Assembly (NCBI GenBank): GCA_964408805.1
Contig: CAYPAV010000015.1
Location: 53,922 to 117,921 of the forward strand
DNA: 64,000 nucleotides
Source of the DNA: CAYPAV01 sp964408805
Lineage (GTDB): Bacteria > Pseudomonadota > Alphaproteobacteria > UBA8366
Reading direction: 5' to 3'
Below are positions 9,379 to 18,345 of this stretch, piece by piece. The notes under the pieces were generated by a model. It did not search any database. It saw nothing but the letters and a program-made list of their open reading frames with translations, and had not been told where the DNA came from. Positions within the stretch are counted from its first letter, which is position 1. Each line of letters begins with the position of its first letter. A program made the position numbers and the translations under genes.

Positions 9379-10209
9379 ATGAGTAATCCGGACGGGAAAG
9401 TGGTTGTCATCACGGGTGCCGGTCGGCGCCAAGGCATCGGGCGCGCGACGGCACACCGTTTCGCGCGGGAAGGGGCCCGTCTGGTCTTGACCGATCTCGA
9501 CCCCGAGGCCGGCCCCGCGAGCGCCGAAATCAGCGGTGCCCCATCCAACCTGGCGGCTATCGCGGACGAGATCGGGAAGACCGGCGCCGAAGTGCTTGCG
9601 GTCGCGGCCGATGTCGCGGTCGAGGCCGATGTCGATCGGTTGATCGCGGCCGCCGTTGAGCGGTTCGGGCGGATCGATACGATGGTGACCAATGCCGCCA
9701 TCTTCACCTCCCAGATCAAGGTGGTCGACTTGCCGGCGGAGGTTTTCTCGCGAGTCCTGTCGGTCAATCTGCTCGGCACCTTTCTCACGGCTCGGGCCGC
9801 GGCCCGGCAGATGATTGCCCAGGGCGACGGTGGGGCCATCGTCACCGTCGGCTCTCGCGCGTCGCGGCGCGGCAGCGTGGGGCTCTCCGCCTATGTCTCG
9901 TCGAAATTCGGCGTGATCGGCCTGAGCCAAAGCCTCGCCCTCGAGTTGGCACCGGAGGGCATTCGGGTGAATTGCGTCTGCCCGGGCGCCGTCGACACCG
10001 ACATGTATGCCGAGGCCATAGACGGGCTGGCGGCGCGGGAAGGGCTCGATACGGCCGGCGCACGTGACAAGCTGGTCAAGACGGTGCCGCTCGGCCGATT
10101 CACCACGCCGGACGATGTTGCGGCGGCGATCTACTGGTTCGCGACCGAAGAGAGCGGCCATGTGACCGGTCAGTCTTTGAACGTGAACGGCGGCACCTGG
10201 TTGAACTGA
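9379..10209 (+). CDS. short-chain dehydrogenase/reductase (SDR) family oxidoreductase
   Basis: 276 residues, classical SDR length. The start is set by GGAGGA eight bases upstream and by the Rossmann motif TGAGRRQGIGRA at residues 13-24. Catalytic features are visible: TNAAI after the fourth strand, the Ser of VGSRAS, and YVSSKFG (YxxxK). The C terminus GHVTGQSLNVNGGTW is typical of this family. It should use NAD(P)H to interconvert an alcohol and a ketone. It is transcribed away from the Rieske-hyuAB operon, and may act in the same pathway. A few extra residues between the second strand and helix are a common variation. The substrate is unknown. Confidence 0.92.
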   Translation: MSNPDGKVVVITGAGRRQGIGRATAHRFAREGARLVLTDLDPEAGPASAEISGAPSNLAAIADEIGKTGAEVLAVAADVAVEADVDRLIAAAVERFGRIDTMVTNAAIFTSQIKVVDLPAEVFSRVLSVNLLGTFLTARAAARQMIAQGDGGAIVTVGSRASRRGSVGLSAYVSSKFGVIGLSQSLALELAPEGIRVNCVCPGAVDTDMYAEAIDGLAAREGLDTAGARDKLVKTVPLGRFTTPDDVAAAIYWFATEESGHVTGQSLNVNGGTWLN

Positions 10210-10215
10210 ATTGCC

Positions 10216-11421
10216 TTAAGCGACGGCGCCCGCCTCCCGCAGCCCCTCGATGTCACCGGCCGCGAGGTCGAGCCATTCCCGCAGCACCGCGTCGGTGTCG
10301 GCGCCGGCGTCGGGTTCGAGGTTGATCGCCGGGTCGGGGCTGCCGTGAAAGCGGAGCGGGCTCGTCGGCAGGACGACCGAGCCCATCGTCGGATGGTCGA
10401 TATCATGCAGCATACCGCGGGCGTGCATATGTTCATCCGCGGTGACTTCCTCGAGATCGCGAACGGGTGCCGCGGGGACGCGGTTTTCGCGGCAAAGCCG
10501 GGCCGCTTCCGCTTTTGGCGTCACTTGGGTCCAGGCCTCGACCGCTTCGTCGACCGCCGCCTCGTTCTGGGCGCGGAGGCCCTGATTGGCGAAGCGTGGG
10601 TCGCCCGCGAGGTCGGGACGATCCATCACCTTCAGCAGGTTCTCCCAGTGTGTCTCCTGGACGCAGATGATGGCCAAGTGCCCATCGGCGCATTCATAGA
10701 CATTGTAGGGGGCCGAGCCTCGCGTCGGGTGCCGGTTGCCGCGCCGTTCGGGCTGCTTCCAACCGTTTCGCTGAAGACTGGCGAGATTGCTGGTCAGCAC
10801 CGGAAAGATCGCTTCCTGCATCGCCACCTCGACGAGCCGGCCCCGGCCGGTGACCGAGCGCTCGAAGAGGGCCGTCATGATGCCGGCGTATAAATGCACG
10901 CCACCCATGAAATCGGCGACCGCGACCCCGGCCTTCAGCGGCGGGCCGTCCTCGGGGCCATTGATGCTCATCACCCCGCCGACCGCCTGGACGGTCAAAT
11001 CCATCGCGAGATTGTCGCGGTCGGGACCGCTGAGCCCATAGCCGGTCCCCGATGCGTAGACGAGGCGCGGATTGGCTTCCATCAGCACCTCGGCGCCAAG
11101 GCCCAGACGGTCCATCGCGCCCGGCGCGAAATTCTCCAATAGAATGTCGGCTTCCAAGACGAGATCGAGGAGCAGAGCCTTTCCCTTTGGGTTCTTCAGA
11201 TCGATCGAGATGCCGCGTTTATTGGTGTTGAGGATGGTGAAGGAGAAGGGGGCACCGAGGCCGCCGCGCTTCCGCAATATCTCGCCGCCCACCGGCTCCA
11301 CCTTAACGACGTCGGCGCCGGCATGGGCAAGCAGGAAGCCCGCATAGGGGCCGTTATAGATTTGACCGAGGTCGAGGACCTTGACGCCCTCGAGCGGCCA
11401 ACGCGCGGCTTCGTCCGTCAT
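10216..11421 (-). CDS. CaiB/BaiF family (class III) CoA-transferase
   Basis: 401 residues, standard for formyl-CoA-transferase-type enzymes that move CoA between carboxylic acids. Readable motifs are the N-terminal GVKVLDLGQIYNGPYAGFLL, DVVKVEPVGGEILRKRGG, LLENFAPGAMDRLGLG and VAVADFMGGVHLYAG, which contains the catalytic Asp. It ends six bases from the convergent SDR stop. It is the last gene of the minus-strand run that begins at 15780, and lies 13 bases after the acyl-CoA dehydrogenase stop. It probably activates or recycles the CoA ester used by the upstream dehydrogenase and hydratases. Confidence 0.92.
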   Translation of the reverse strand: MTDEAARWPLEGVKVLDLGQIYNGPYAGFLLAHAGADVVKVEPVGGEILRKRGGLGAPFSFTILNTNKRGISIDLKNPKGKALLLDLVLEADILLENFAPGAMDRLGLGAEVLMEANPRLVYASGTGYGLSGPDRDNLAMDLTVQAVGGVMSINGPEDGPPLKAGVAVADFMGGVHLYAGIMTALFERSVTGRGRLVEVAMQEAIFPVLTSNLASLQRNGWKQPERRGNRHPTRGSAPYNVYECADGHLAIICVQETHWENLLKVMDRPDLAGDPRFANQGLRAQNEAAVDEAVEAWTQVTPKAEAARLCRENRVPAAPVRDLEEVTADEHMHARGMLHDIDHPTMGSVVLPTSPLRFHGSPDPAINLEPDAGADTDAVLREWLDLAAGDIEGLREAGAVA

Positions 11422-11434
11422 CGTACAATCTACC

Positions 11435-12598
11435 TCAGCGCAGCGACTCGTTCAGGATGTCGCGGGCGATCACGTGTTTTTGGACCTCGCTCGGCCCTTC
11501 GCCGACACGCCGGATGCGCATCTCGCGGAACCAGCGCTCGAGCGGCAGGTCCTTGGCGACGCCGAGGCCGCCATGGATCTGCATCGACCGATCGACGACC
11601 CGGAAACTATTCTCGGACGCTATCAGCTTGGCGATCGCCGATTCGGTGCGGAAAGGCTCGCCCCGGTCGGCTTTGGCGGCGGCATCGAGAACGAGAAGCC
11701 GGGCCGCGCGGATATCGATCTCGTTCTCGACCAGCATCCATTGGATGCCCTGGCGCGAAGCGAGGGGGGCGCCGAAGGTCTCGCGAATCTTTGCGTATTC
11801 GGTTGCCATCTCGTGTGCCCGGATGGCGACGCCGAGACACTCCGCCGCATAGGGCACGCGCTGGCGCGAAAGCCGGTCATTGGCGATCGCGAACCCGCCG
11901 CCTTCCTCGCCGAGGATGTTCTCGTGGGGTACGCGGAGTTCGTCGAGCTGAATCTCGGTCGCGTATTTGGCCGAGCGCAGCGTATGGACGACGCGGCGGA
12001 CCTTGAAGCCCGGCCATTCTGTTTCGACGATGAAGGCCGTGACGCCGCCCCGTCCGGGTCCGCCGGTTCGCGCGAAAAGAAGACCGTAATCCGCCCGGTC
12101 GGCGCCGCTGATCCAGAGTTTGGTGCCGTTCAGCACCCAATCATCGCCGTCGCGTACCGCGCGGGTCTGGATGGCCCGCCCCGGATCGCTGCCGCCCGAG
12201 GGCTCGGAGAGCCCAAAAAAGACCCGCTTCTCGCCGCGCAGCATAGGGTAAAGGTATTTCTCCTTCTGCGCCTCGGTCGCCTCGAAGAGCTGGGCCTGCC
12301 GGGCACCCCCGAAGGCGTAATAGCACGGCGCGTAAAGCCCGGCCCGATGCTGACTGCACTCGATCGCGATCAGGCAGCGGGTGACGAGATCGATCTCCGG
12401 CCCGCCGTATTCGGGCGGCGTGTCGAGGCCGTGGAGGCCCATCTCCTTGGTCTTCTCGACCAGCTCGGCCAGTTTCTCCGGCGGCAATTCGTCGGCATCG
12501 GGATCGAGCGCGTCCTCGAGCGGCACGATTTCTTCCCGCACGAAACGGCGCACCATGTCCACGATCATTCTTTGTTCGTCGCTCAGCGCGAGATCCAT
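11435..12598 (-). CDS. acyl-CoA dehydrogenase (first paralogue)
   Basis: 387 residues, the length of soluble FAD-dependent acyl-CoA dehydrogenases. The start at ATG 12598 follows AAGGAGA; earlier in-frame codons give non-homologous residues. Motifs include LVTRCLIAIECSQHRAGLY, FFGLSEPSGGSDPG, LWISGADRADYGL and the C-terminal MQIHGGLGVAKDLPLERWF followed by GEGPSEVQ, where the catalytic Glu lies. It should form a trans-2-enoyl-CoA that the neighbouring hydratases take up, with electrons passing to ETF. It is strongly similar along its whole length to the gene at 41543-42709; both sit next to a GIY-YIG-like mini-gene. Confidence 0.93.
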   Translation of the reverse strand: MDLALSDEQRMIVDMVRRFVREEIVPLEDALDPDADELPPEKLAELVEKTKEMGLHGLDTPPEYGGPEIDLVTRCLIAIECSQHRAGLYAPCYYAFGGARQAQLFEATEAQKEKYLYPMLRGEKRVFFGLSEPSGGSDPGRAIQTRAVRDGDDWVLNGTKLWISGADRADYGLLFARTGGPGRGGVTAFIVETEWPGFKVRRVVHTLRSAKYATEIQLDELRVPHENILGEEGGGFAIANDRLSRQRVPYAAECLGVAIRAHEMATEYAKIRETFGAPLASRQGIQWMLVENEIDIRAARLLVLDAAAKADRGEPFRTESAIAKLIASENSFRVVDRSMQIHGGLGVAKDLPLERWFREMRIRRVGEGPSEVQKHVIARDILNESLR

Positions 12599-12620
12599 GC
12601 GCTTCTCCTTTATCTGCTCG

Positions 12621-12959
12621 TCAGCCCGGCCGGAGCCGGCCCAACAGTCTTGGATCGATATCCGTATTTGCGCGCGGCAGTTCCCCGTGGTCGTGCTGAT
12701 AGGCCTGCAGCAATTCGGCATGCCGGGTGCGGTAGGCCATGTTGACCTCGATTCGGAACTTGACCGCACCCGCCGGCGGCTGCTCCAGCGTCTTCGTCAG
12801 CTCGCCCTTGAGGCCGAAAAGTGTCCGGGCGTCAGCAACGCCGATATAGACGATTTCATCCGCGTCGTTCGCGAGCTGATAGACGCCAAGATGACCGGCG
12901 ACGCCGGCGATATTCTCCGCGGTCAGCGCCAGCCAGGGTTTGTCGAGGCGAACGGCCAT
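12621..12959 (-). CDS. GIY-YIG-like mini-protein (112 aa), copy 1
   Basis: A small protein lying 11 bases after an enoyl-CoA hydratase and 22 bases before an acyl-CoA dehydrogenase. It shows GVYQLANDADEIVYIG around residues 25-40, which fits the GIY-x10-YIG core of GIY-YIG nucleases. Towards the end it has HAELLQAYQHDHGELPRAN, where the Glu, LL and LP-x-x-N resemble the catalytic helix and end of that fold. The usual Arg after YIG is not obvious. A second copy at 42723-43061 has the same length and context and keeps these features. I do not recognise a named family. Nothing in metabolism explains a nuclease fold here; it might instead be a structural or regulatory derivative. That the gene is real is well supported; its function is unknown. 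Confidence 0.8.
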   Translation of the reverse strand: MAVRLDKPWLALTAENIAGVAGHLGVYQLANDADEIVYIGVADARTLFGLKGELTKTLEQPPAGAVKFRIEVNMAYRTRHAELLQAYQHDHGELPRANTDIDPRLLGRLRPG

Positions 12960-12970
12960 GGGCGGGTTCC

Positions 12971-13732
12971 TCAGGTGCCAGTGAAATTCGGCGGACGTTT
13001 TTCAAGTCGGGACGCGATGCCCTCCTTGGCGTCGTCGCTGTTTCGGGCGGCCTGGACCAGCGCGTCGATATCGTCGTGGGCGATTCCGTCTCGAAAGGCG
13101 AGTTCGCGGACGATCAGCGCCTTCATGGCCTTCAACGACAGCGGCGCGTTCGCGGCCAGGCGATCGACGATCTTGGCGGCCTCGGCGTCGAGTTCCTCGG
13201 CGGGCGCCACGCGCGAGATGACGCCGTTCTCCAGCATCCAGCGGGCCGGCATGGGATCGCCGAGAAGTAGGATTTCCCGCGTGCCGACCGGGCCCGCAAC
13301 CTCCATCAGCTTCTTGGCGAGGAACCAGGTGGGCGCCAAGCCGATCTGGGCGAGCGACATGCCGAAACGCGCGGTCTCGGCGGCGACGACGAACTCGCAA
13401 TGGAGCGCCAGCTCGCAGCCGCCGGCGATGGCGGCGCCTTGGACCACGGCGACGATCGGCAGCGGATTCATTTCCATGGCATGGAAGACGCGCTCGACCG
13501 GGCTGGCGCCTTCGGTGTTGGGTTTCCGCAGGCGTTCCGCGAGATCGATCCCCGCGCAGAAAACAGATCCCTCGGCGCGGAGCACGATCACCCGATCGGC
13601 CGGTGCCGGCGTCTCGGTGAAGGTCGCATAGAGGGCGTCCAGCATCTCCGTATCCAGGGCATTCCGTTTCTCGGGCCGGGTCAGGGTCACGGTGCGAACC
13701 GGTCCATCCTGTTCCACGTGAATTCTGCTCAT
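12971..13732 (-). CDS. enoyl-CoA hydratase/isomerase family protein
   Basis: 253 residues, crotonase superfamily. It hydrates or isomerises an unsaturated acyl-CoA. The N terminus has VRTVTLTRPEKRNALDTEML; the first oxyanion-hole segment is FCAGIDLAERL near residue 60, and the second is VQGAAIAGGCELALHCEFVV near residue 100. The position of the usual catalytic acids, around SLAQIGLAPTWFLAKKL, looks diverged, so an isomerase or other crotonase reaction is possible. Its closest relative in the window is the gene at 43065-43820, in the same position relative to a mini-gene and a dehydrogenase. It follows the next hydratase after 48 bases. Confidence 0.9.
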   Translation of the reverse strand: MSRIHVEQDGPVRTVTLTRPEKRNALDTEMLDALYATFTETPAPADRVIVLRAEGSVFCAGIDLAERLRKPNTEGASPVERVFHAMEMNPLPIVAVVQGAAIAGGCELALHCEFVVAAETARFGMSLAQIGLAPTWFLAKKLMEVAGPVGTREILLLGDPMPARWMLENGVISRVAPAEELDAEAAKIVDRLAANAPLSLKAMKALIVRELAFRDGIAHDDIDALVQAARNSDDAKEGIASRLEKRPPNFTGT

Positions 13733-13780
13733 ACGGGCCTCTTCGGTTTTGGTTGGGCGCCAGGTTGGACCGCGCCAAGA

Positions 13781-14578
13781 CTAGCTATCGGCGCCGGGTC
13801 CGAACGCGGGCGGCCGCTTGTCGATGAAGGCGCGCATGCCCTCCCTGGCGTCGTCGGACAGAAAGATCGTGCGCTGGGTTCTGAATTCATAGGCAAGCGA
13901 CTCGGCGAGCGAGGTTTCCACCCCCTCGTAGACGCCTCGTTTGATCGCCGCCAGGGTTTCCGGCGGTCCCGCTGCAAGCCGGCCCGCGAAGGCCTTAACC
14001 TCTTCCTGAAATCGGTCGGCGGGATAGAGCTGGTTCAGCAGGCCGAGGCGATGGGCCTCCTCGGCCCTAATCCGGTCGCCCGACATCATCAATTCCATTG
14101 CCTTCGCCGTACCCACGAGTCTGGTGAGAAAGGCGAAGCCACCCCAGTCGGGTATCAATCCGATCTTGACGAAACTCTCGGCGAAGAGCGCGTTTTCCGA
14201 ACCGAGACGAATATCGCAGGCCAGCGCCAGGTTCATGCCGCCGCCGGCCGCGGCGCCGTTTATCGCGGCGACAACGGGTTGCGGCATCCGCCTTATGAAC
14301 TGAATAATCTTCCCGGCGACGGTCATCCGGCCCTCGACCACGCTGGTGTCGTTCTCGGCCTGCAGGTCGGCCATGCTGGCGATATCGCCGCCGGCGCAGA
14401 AAGCCTTGCCGGCACCGGTGATAACGATACAGCGGACATCCGCGTCCTCGGCGAAGTTCTCCAGGCGGTCGAAGAGCTCCTCGCGCATCCCGTCGGCAAA
14501 GGCATTCATTACGTCGGGGCGGTTCAGGGTCAGGGTCGCGACCCCGTCCTCGATATTGGTGAGGATTTGCGGTTCCAT
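13781..14578 (-). CDS. enoyl-CoA hydratase/isomerase family protein
   Basis: 265 residues from ATG 14578, which overlaps the stop of the upstream CoA-transferase by one base (TGATG), a sign of translational coupling. Crotonase motifs are GVATLTLNRPDVMNAF, AFCAGGDIASMADL and NGAAAGGGMNLALACDIRL. The segment SFVKIGLIPDWGGFAFLTRLVG holds the usual family helix. It should act on the CoA ester produced by the flanking CaiB enzyme. It is not the direct paralogue of the next gene; the two hydratases differ clearly in sequence and probably act at different steps. Confidence 0.91.
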   Translation of the reverse strand: MEPQILTNIEDGVATLTLNRPDVMNAFADGMREELFDRLENFAEDADVRCIVITGAGKAFCAGGDIASMADLQAENDTSVVEGRMTVAGKIIQFIRRMPQPVVAAINGAAAGGGMNLALACDIRLGSENALFAESFVKIGLIPDWGGFAFLTRLVGTAKAMELMMSGDRIRAEEAHRLGLLNQLYPADRFQEEVKAFAGRLAAGPPETLAAIKRGVYEGVETSLAESLAYEFRTQRTIFLSDDAREGMRAFIDKRPPAFGPGADS

Positions 14579-15780
14579 CAGTCGGCTGCCTCGGCGACTG
14601 GCGGGCCGGTTGCGATCGACTTCTCGGCGATTAAATCTTGGATCAGGTCGTCCCCATATCCCCACTCCTTCAGGATCGCCTCCGATTGCTGGCCGATATG
14701 CGGTGCTTCGGTGAAAGCAGAGGGCCCGTCGATTCGGGGCAGTCCGGGGATGTGGGGCATCGGAAACGTCCCGACATCTTGATGCTCGACATAGGCGACG
14801 GCCTCGACCGCGTTGACGTGCGGGTGGTCCATGAAGTCGCCATGGGTCTGGACCGCCGCGTTCATCACCTCGGCCTTGGTGAGAAGCTCGGCCCATTCGG
14901 CCGTCGTCTTCTTGCTGAAGGCCTCGTGGATCATCGGGATGAGGATCTTCTCGTTCTCGACTCGCAAATCAGCGGTGACGAAGCGTGGGTCTTCGATGAG
15001 TTCCGGCCGTCCCAGTACTTCGCAAAGGGCCACATAGTGATGTTCGCGCATGGCGGTGACGTTGATAAACCCGTCCGACGTCGGCATCGTGCCGACCGGC
15101 ACATAGAGTGCGCGGACTTCGCCCTTCTCGAGATAGTACTCGGCGATCTTGGCGGCCTGGAAAGCGGCCGCCGATTGCATCAGGCTGTTGTCGATGTAGC
15201 AGCCGACACCGTAACGGAACTTCCGCATCAGCGCCGTCGACAGCGATTGGAAGGCATAGAGCCCCGTCGCCACGTCGATCGGGATCATGTTGAGGCGGTT
15301 GGGCAGGCCCTGGCTGTCCTTGTTGACGGTCATCAGACCTGAAAAGGCCTGGATGACCGCATCGGTAACGGCGAGCCCGTTGTTCGGGCCTTCCTGGCCG
15401 AACCCCGTAACCGAGAGGTAGATGACGTTCGGATTGGTTTCCTTCACCTGGTCGTAGCTCAAGCCGAATTTTTTCATGACGCCCGGACGGAAAGCCTCGA
15501 CCACCACGTCGCATTCGGCGGCCATCTTTTCGGTGATCTCGCGGACCCGGGGCGATTTCATATTGGCCGCGAGCGAGCGCTTGCCTCGGTTGAAGGCAAT
15601 GCCGTGCGCGCAGTTGTCGCCATAGGCCCGCCCCAGGAAGCGGCCCCAGTCGCCTTCCAGGGGCTCCACCTTAATGACGTCGGCGCCGTGCTGGGCCAGC
15701 AGCATGGTGCTATGCGGTCCCGCCACGCCCTGGGTGAAATCCAGAACCTTGATGCCGGAAAAAGCGCGTTGATCGTCCAT
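14578..15780 (-). CDS. CaiB/BaiF family (class III) CoA-transferase
   Basis: 400 residues and the likely first gene of the six-gene minus-strand operon running to 10216. Recognisable parts are GIKVLDFTQGVAGPHSTMLL, DVIKVEPLEGDWGRFLG, VEAFRPGVMKKFGLSYDQVK, and the catalytic Asp in IPIDVATGLYAFQSLS. It should load the pathway's carboxylic acid with CoA by exchange rather than with ATP. A second enzyme of this class ends the operon, so either two acids are handled or one enzyme activates and the other recycles. The 141-base region upstream separates it from a divergent carboxymuconolactone-decarboxylase-like gene. Confidence 0.92.
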   Translation of the reverse strand: MDDQRAFSGIKVLDFTQGVAGPHSTMLLAQHGADVIKVEPLEGDWGRFLGRAYGDNCAHGIAFNRGKRSLAANMKSPRVREITEKMAAECDVVVEAFRPGVMKKFGLSYDQVKETNPNVIYLSVTGFGQEGPNNGLAVTDAVIQAFSGLMTVNKDSQGLPNRLNMIPIDVATGLYAFQSLSTALMRKFRYGVGCYIDNSLMQSAAAFQAAKIAEYYLEKGEVRALYVPVGTMPTSDGFINVTAMREHHYVALCEVLGRPELIEDPRFVTADLRVENEKILIPMIHEAFSKKTTAEWAELLTKAEVMNAAVQTHGDFMDHPHVNAVEAVAYVEHQDVGTFPMPHIPGLPRIDGPSAFTEAPHIGQQSEAILKEWGYGDDLIQDLIAEKSIATGPPVAEAAD

Positions 15781-15921
15781 TTCGTCGTTCTACCCCAATC
15801 TGTTTCCCGCGCCGGGAAAGCCTGCTGAAATATTTAGGCGCGTCGCCGCCAAGTGCAACGAAGGTTGGGCGATCTAATTCATTCCAAGCCAACCCGCAAA
15901 TAGGAAAGGAATTTAGGCGCC

Positions 15922-16434
15922 ATGGCCCGCATCGATTACGTCGACCCCGAATCCGCGAACGAACGGACGAACGAGCTTCTCGACAAGTTGGGACATCGGA
16001 ACATATTCCGGATGCTGGGGCATTCCGCGCGGCACTTTGAAACCTATGTGCGGATGGGAAACGCGGTTCGCTTCAAGGGCGAGCTGGACGATGGCCTCCG
16101 AGAGATCGCGATCACCCGGACCGGCATTCTCTGCGGTTCCGAATACGAGGTGGTCGCCCATAAGCGCTTGGCAAAGGGGGTCGGCGTCTCGGACGAAAAG
16201 ATCGCGGCCCTCGAGGAAGGGGAGGGTGCGGCGCCCTTCACGTCGCTCGAGAACTTGGTCCTGCGATTTACCGACGAGGCGGTAACGATGGAACGCGTCT
16301 CCGACGATACCTTCGAGGCGATGGCGTTGGAACTGACGCCGGCGGCGCTGGTCGAGCTTCATCTCGCCATTGGCTTCTACATCATGACGTCGAAATTCCT
16401 GGTGACCTTCGGGGTCGACCTTCAGCAGGATTAG
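15922..16434 (+). CDS. carboxymuconolactone decarboxylase (CMD/AhpD-like) family protein
   Basis: 170 residues with one alpha-helical CMD domain. The segment [37 protein letters not shown] matches the family core, including the Glu and His of EYEVVAH. The AhpD CxxC pair is missing: only one Cys lies in the segment, so thioredoxin-like peroxidase activity is unlikely. A purine-rich AGGAAAGGA stretch lies upstream. Members without CxxC include gamma-carboxymuconolactone decarboxylase and many uncharacterised proteins beside catabolic operons. It is divergent from the CaiB gene and its last four bases overlap the stop of the convergent dehydrogenase. A specific substrate cannot be assigned. Confidence 0.85.
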   Translation: MARIDYVDPESANERTNELLDKLGHRNIFRMLGHSARHFETYVRMGNAVRFKGELDDGLREIAITRTGILCGSEYEVVAHKRLAKGVGVSDEKIAALEEGEGAAPFTSLENLVLRFTDEAVTMERVSDDTFEAMALELTPAALVELHLAIGFYIMTSKFLVTFGVDLQQD

Positions 16435-17420
16435 CCTCGCCGCTTCGGATAATCCAGGACATCCGGGTTCACGACGTTGGTCGGTGTTCCGGCCCCATAG
16501 GCGATGATCTGGTCGAAGATGTCGTTGAACTGAATCTCGTATTCATCGGTGGTGACGTAGCCGATATGCGGCGTGCAGACTACGTTGTCGAGGGTCAGCA
16601 AGGGGTCCGAGGGATCGCGGAGCGGCTCTTCCTCATAGACGTCGACGGCGGCCATGCCGGGCCGCCCCGCGCGAAGGGCCTCGACCAGCGCGCCAGGCTC
16701 GATCAAGGGGGCCCGGCTGGTGTTGACGAGAAGGGCGCTCGGCTTCATGCGCGCCAAGTCCGCAGCGGTCACGATGCCGCGGGTCGGCTCGTAGAGCCGC
16801 ATGTGGAGCGAGAGCACATCCGCGCTTTCGAAGAAGGTTTCCTTGCTGGGGGCCGTTTCGTAGCCGTCGTTGCGCGCCCCGGCGCGCGAATTCTCGCTGG
16901 CCCAGATCAGCACCTTCATGCCGAAAAGCTTGCCGTATTCTGCGACAACGCCGCCGATCCGCCCATAGCCGAAAATGCCGAGCGTGCGTCCGCGGAGCGA
17001 ATTGCCGACGCCGATCTGCCAGTCGCCGCGCTTGAGGGCGGACATCTGCTGGGGAATTTGCCGCATTCCGGCGAGCACCAGACCCCAGGTCAGCTCCGCC
17101 GTGGCGTGCGAGGGCGTATCCGCGTGCTGGCTCGACGAGACGATGATGCCAAGGGATGTGCAGGTATCGACATCGATATGCGGATAGACGCTCCGCTGGC
17201 TGATCAGCCGCAGCTTGGGAAGGCGTTCGAGAAGCGGGGTCCGGATTTTCGTGCGCTCGCGGATCAGGACCAGGGCCTCCGTCTCGGCAAGACGTTCGAC
17301 GAGGGCGTCGACCTCCTGGACATGGTCGTTCCAGATCGTCACGTCCCGCCCGTCCAGCTTCGCGAAGCAGGGCAGGGTGCGGATCGTGTCGTGGTAGTCG
17401 TCCAAGATGGTGATCTTCAT
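16431..17420 (-). CDS. D-2-hydroxyacid dehydrogenase (NAD-binding)
   Basis: 329 residues from ATG 17420, preceded by AGGGAAGG; the family sequence [12 protein letters not shown] starts here. It should reduce a 2-oxoacid or oxidise a D-2-hydroxyacid with NAD(P). The Rossmann motif is [11 protein letters not shown]. The catalytic set is complete: Arg in NTSRAP, Glu in VYEEEP and His in TPHIGYVT. It overlaps the convergent CMD gene by four bases and is divergent from a creatininase-like gene 81 bases away. A second, less similar member of the family is at 27863-28807. The natural substrate is not evident. Confidence 0.92.
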   Translation of the reverse strand: MKITILDDYHDTIRTLPCFAKLDGRDVTIWNDHVQEVDALVERLAETEALVLIRERTKIRTPLLERLPKLRLISQRSVYPHIDVDTCTSLGIIVSSSQHADTPSHATAELTWGLVLAGMRQIPQQMSALKRGDWQIGVGNSLRGRTLGIFGYGRIGGVVAEYGKLFGMKVLIWASENSRAGARNDGYETAPSKETFFESADVLSLHMRLYEPTRGIVTAADLARMKPSALLVNTSRAPLIEPGALVEALRAGRPGMAAVDVYEEEPLRDPSDPLLTLDNVVCTPHIGYVTTDEYEIQFNDIFDQIIAYGAGTPTNVVNPDVLDYPKRRG

Positions 17421-17501
17421 GTCGTTGCCTTCCCTGGGTTGCTGGCGGGCCGGAGTGTAGGGTTGGTGGGTTCCCCTGTCCATTTATCGGGAGACATCAA
17501 G

Positions 17502-18332
17502 ATGTCGTCCAAGACCCATTGGATTCACGAGCTGAAATGGCCCGAGATCGCCGCGTATCTGGAACGATCCGATATCGCGTTGATCCCGATCGGTGCGACC
17601 GAGCAACACGGTCCGCACTTGCCGCTCCAGGTCGATACGGGCTGGGCGGTCGGCATGGCGGAAGGGGCGGCCGAACGTTGCGACGTCCTGATCGCGCCCC
17701 CGGTGCACTACGGATGGGGACCGCATCACATGGCCTATCCGGGCACGATCACGCTCAGGGCGGACACGCTTGCGCAGGTGGCGCTCGATATAGGGGAATC
17801 GCTGATCTATCACGGCTTCAAGAAGCTCGTTTACATCAACGGCAATCGGGTGGCGAACCTGCCGCCGATGGAGATCGCGGCCTCGAAGTTGCGGTTCATG
17901 ACCGGCGCCCATGTCTCGGTTGTCGATGCGGGGCTGCTTGCAAAGACGGCGGTGAATGAAGTTTGCGATTCACCCGAAGGCGGGCTGGGCCATGCCGGGG
18001 AATCGGAGACGGCTTATACCCTCTATCGGACGCCCGAACTCGTCGACATGGAAAAGGCGATGAATTCGGAACGAAACCAAACCCGCTTCGGTCTCTCGCA
18101 CAAGCCGATGGAGCCCCCCTTCGACGGCGACAGCGCTTATGTGCCCCGGACCGACGGCGACATGCGGCGAACCACAGAGGCAACGCAAGGCATCGCCGGT
18201 GCCGCCGCCTTCGCGACCGTCGAGAAGGGCGAAAGCATCCACGAAATCCTGAGCGAGGCTCTTGCCGATTTCATCGAGACCCATGTCCGGCCAGCCGAGG
18301 TCGACTTGAAGGACGTGTCGATTCCCGTCTGA
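17502..18332 (+). CDS. creatininase family amidohydrolase, altered metal site
   Basis: 276 residues from ATG 17502, with CGGGAG about eight bases upstream. Family motifs are IPIGATEQHGPHLPLQVDTG, giving Glu34, His36 and Asp45 at the positions used by creatininase for metal binding, GPHHMAYPGTITL, and GHAGESETAYTLY near residue 165. The usual NGH(G/Y)xN motif, whose His is a metal ligand, reads YINGNRVANLPP instead. The site therefore appears to have lost a His. The protein may use another ligand or be a divergent or non-canonical member. It is divergent from the 2-hydroxyacid dehydrogenase and convergent with a TauD gene. The reaction is unknown; creatinine itself is unlikely. Confidence 0.85.
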   Translation: MSSKTHWIHELKWPEIAAYLERSDIALIPIGATEQHGPHLPLQVDTGWAVGMAEGAAERCDVLIAPPVHYGWGPHHMAYPGTITLRADTLAQVALDIGESLIYHGFKKLVYINGNRVANLPPMEIAASKLRFMTGAHVSVVDAGLLAKTAVNEVCDSPEGGLGHAGESETAYTLYRTPELVDMEKAMNSERNQTRFGLSHKPMEPPFDGDSAYVPRTDGDMRRTTEATQGIAGAAAFATVEKGESIHEILSEALADFIETHVRPAEVDLKDVSIPV

Positions 18333-18345
18333 CGACCACCGACAA

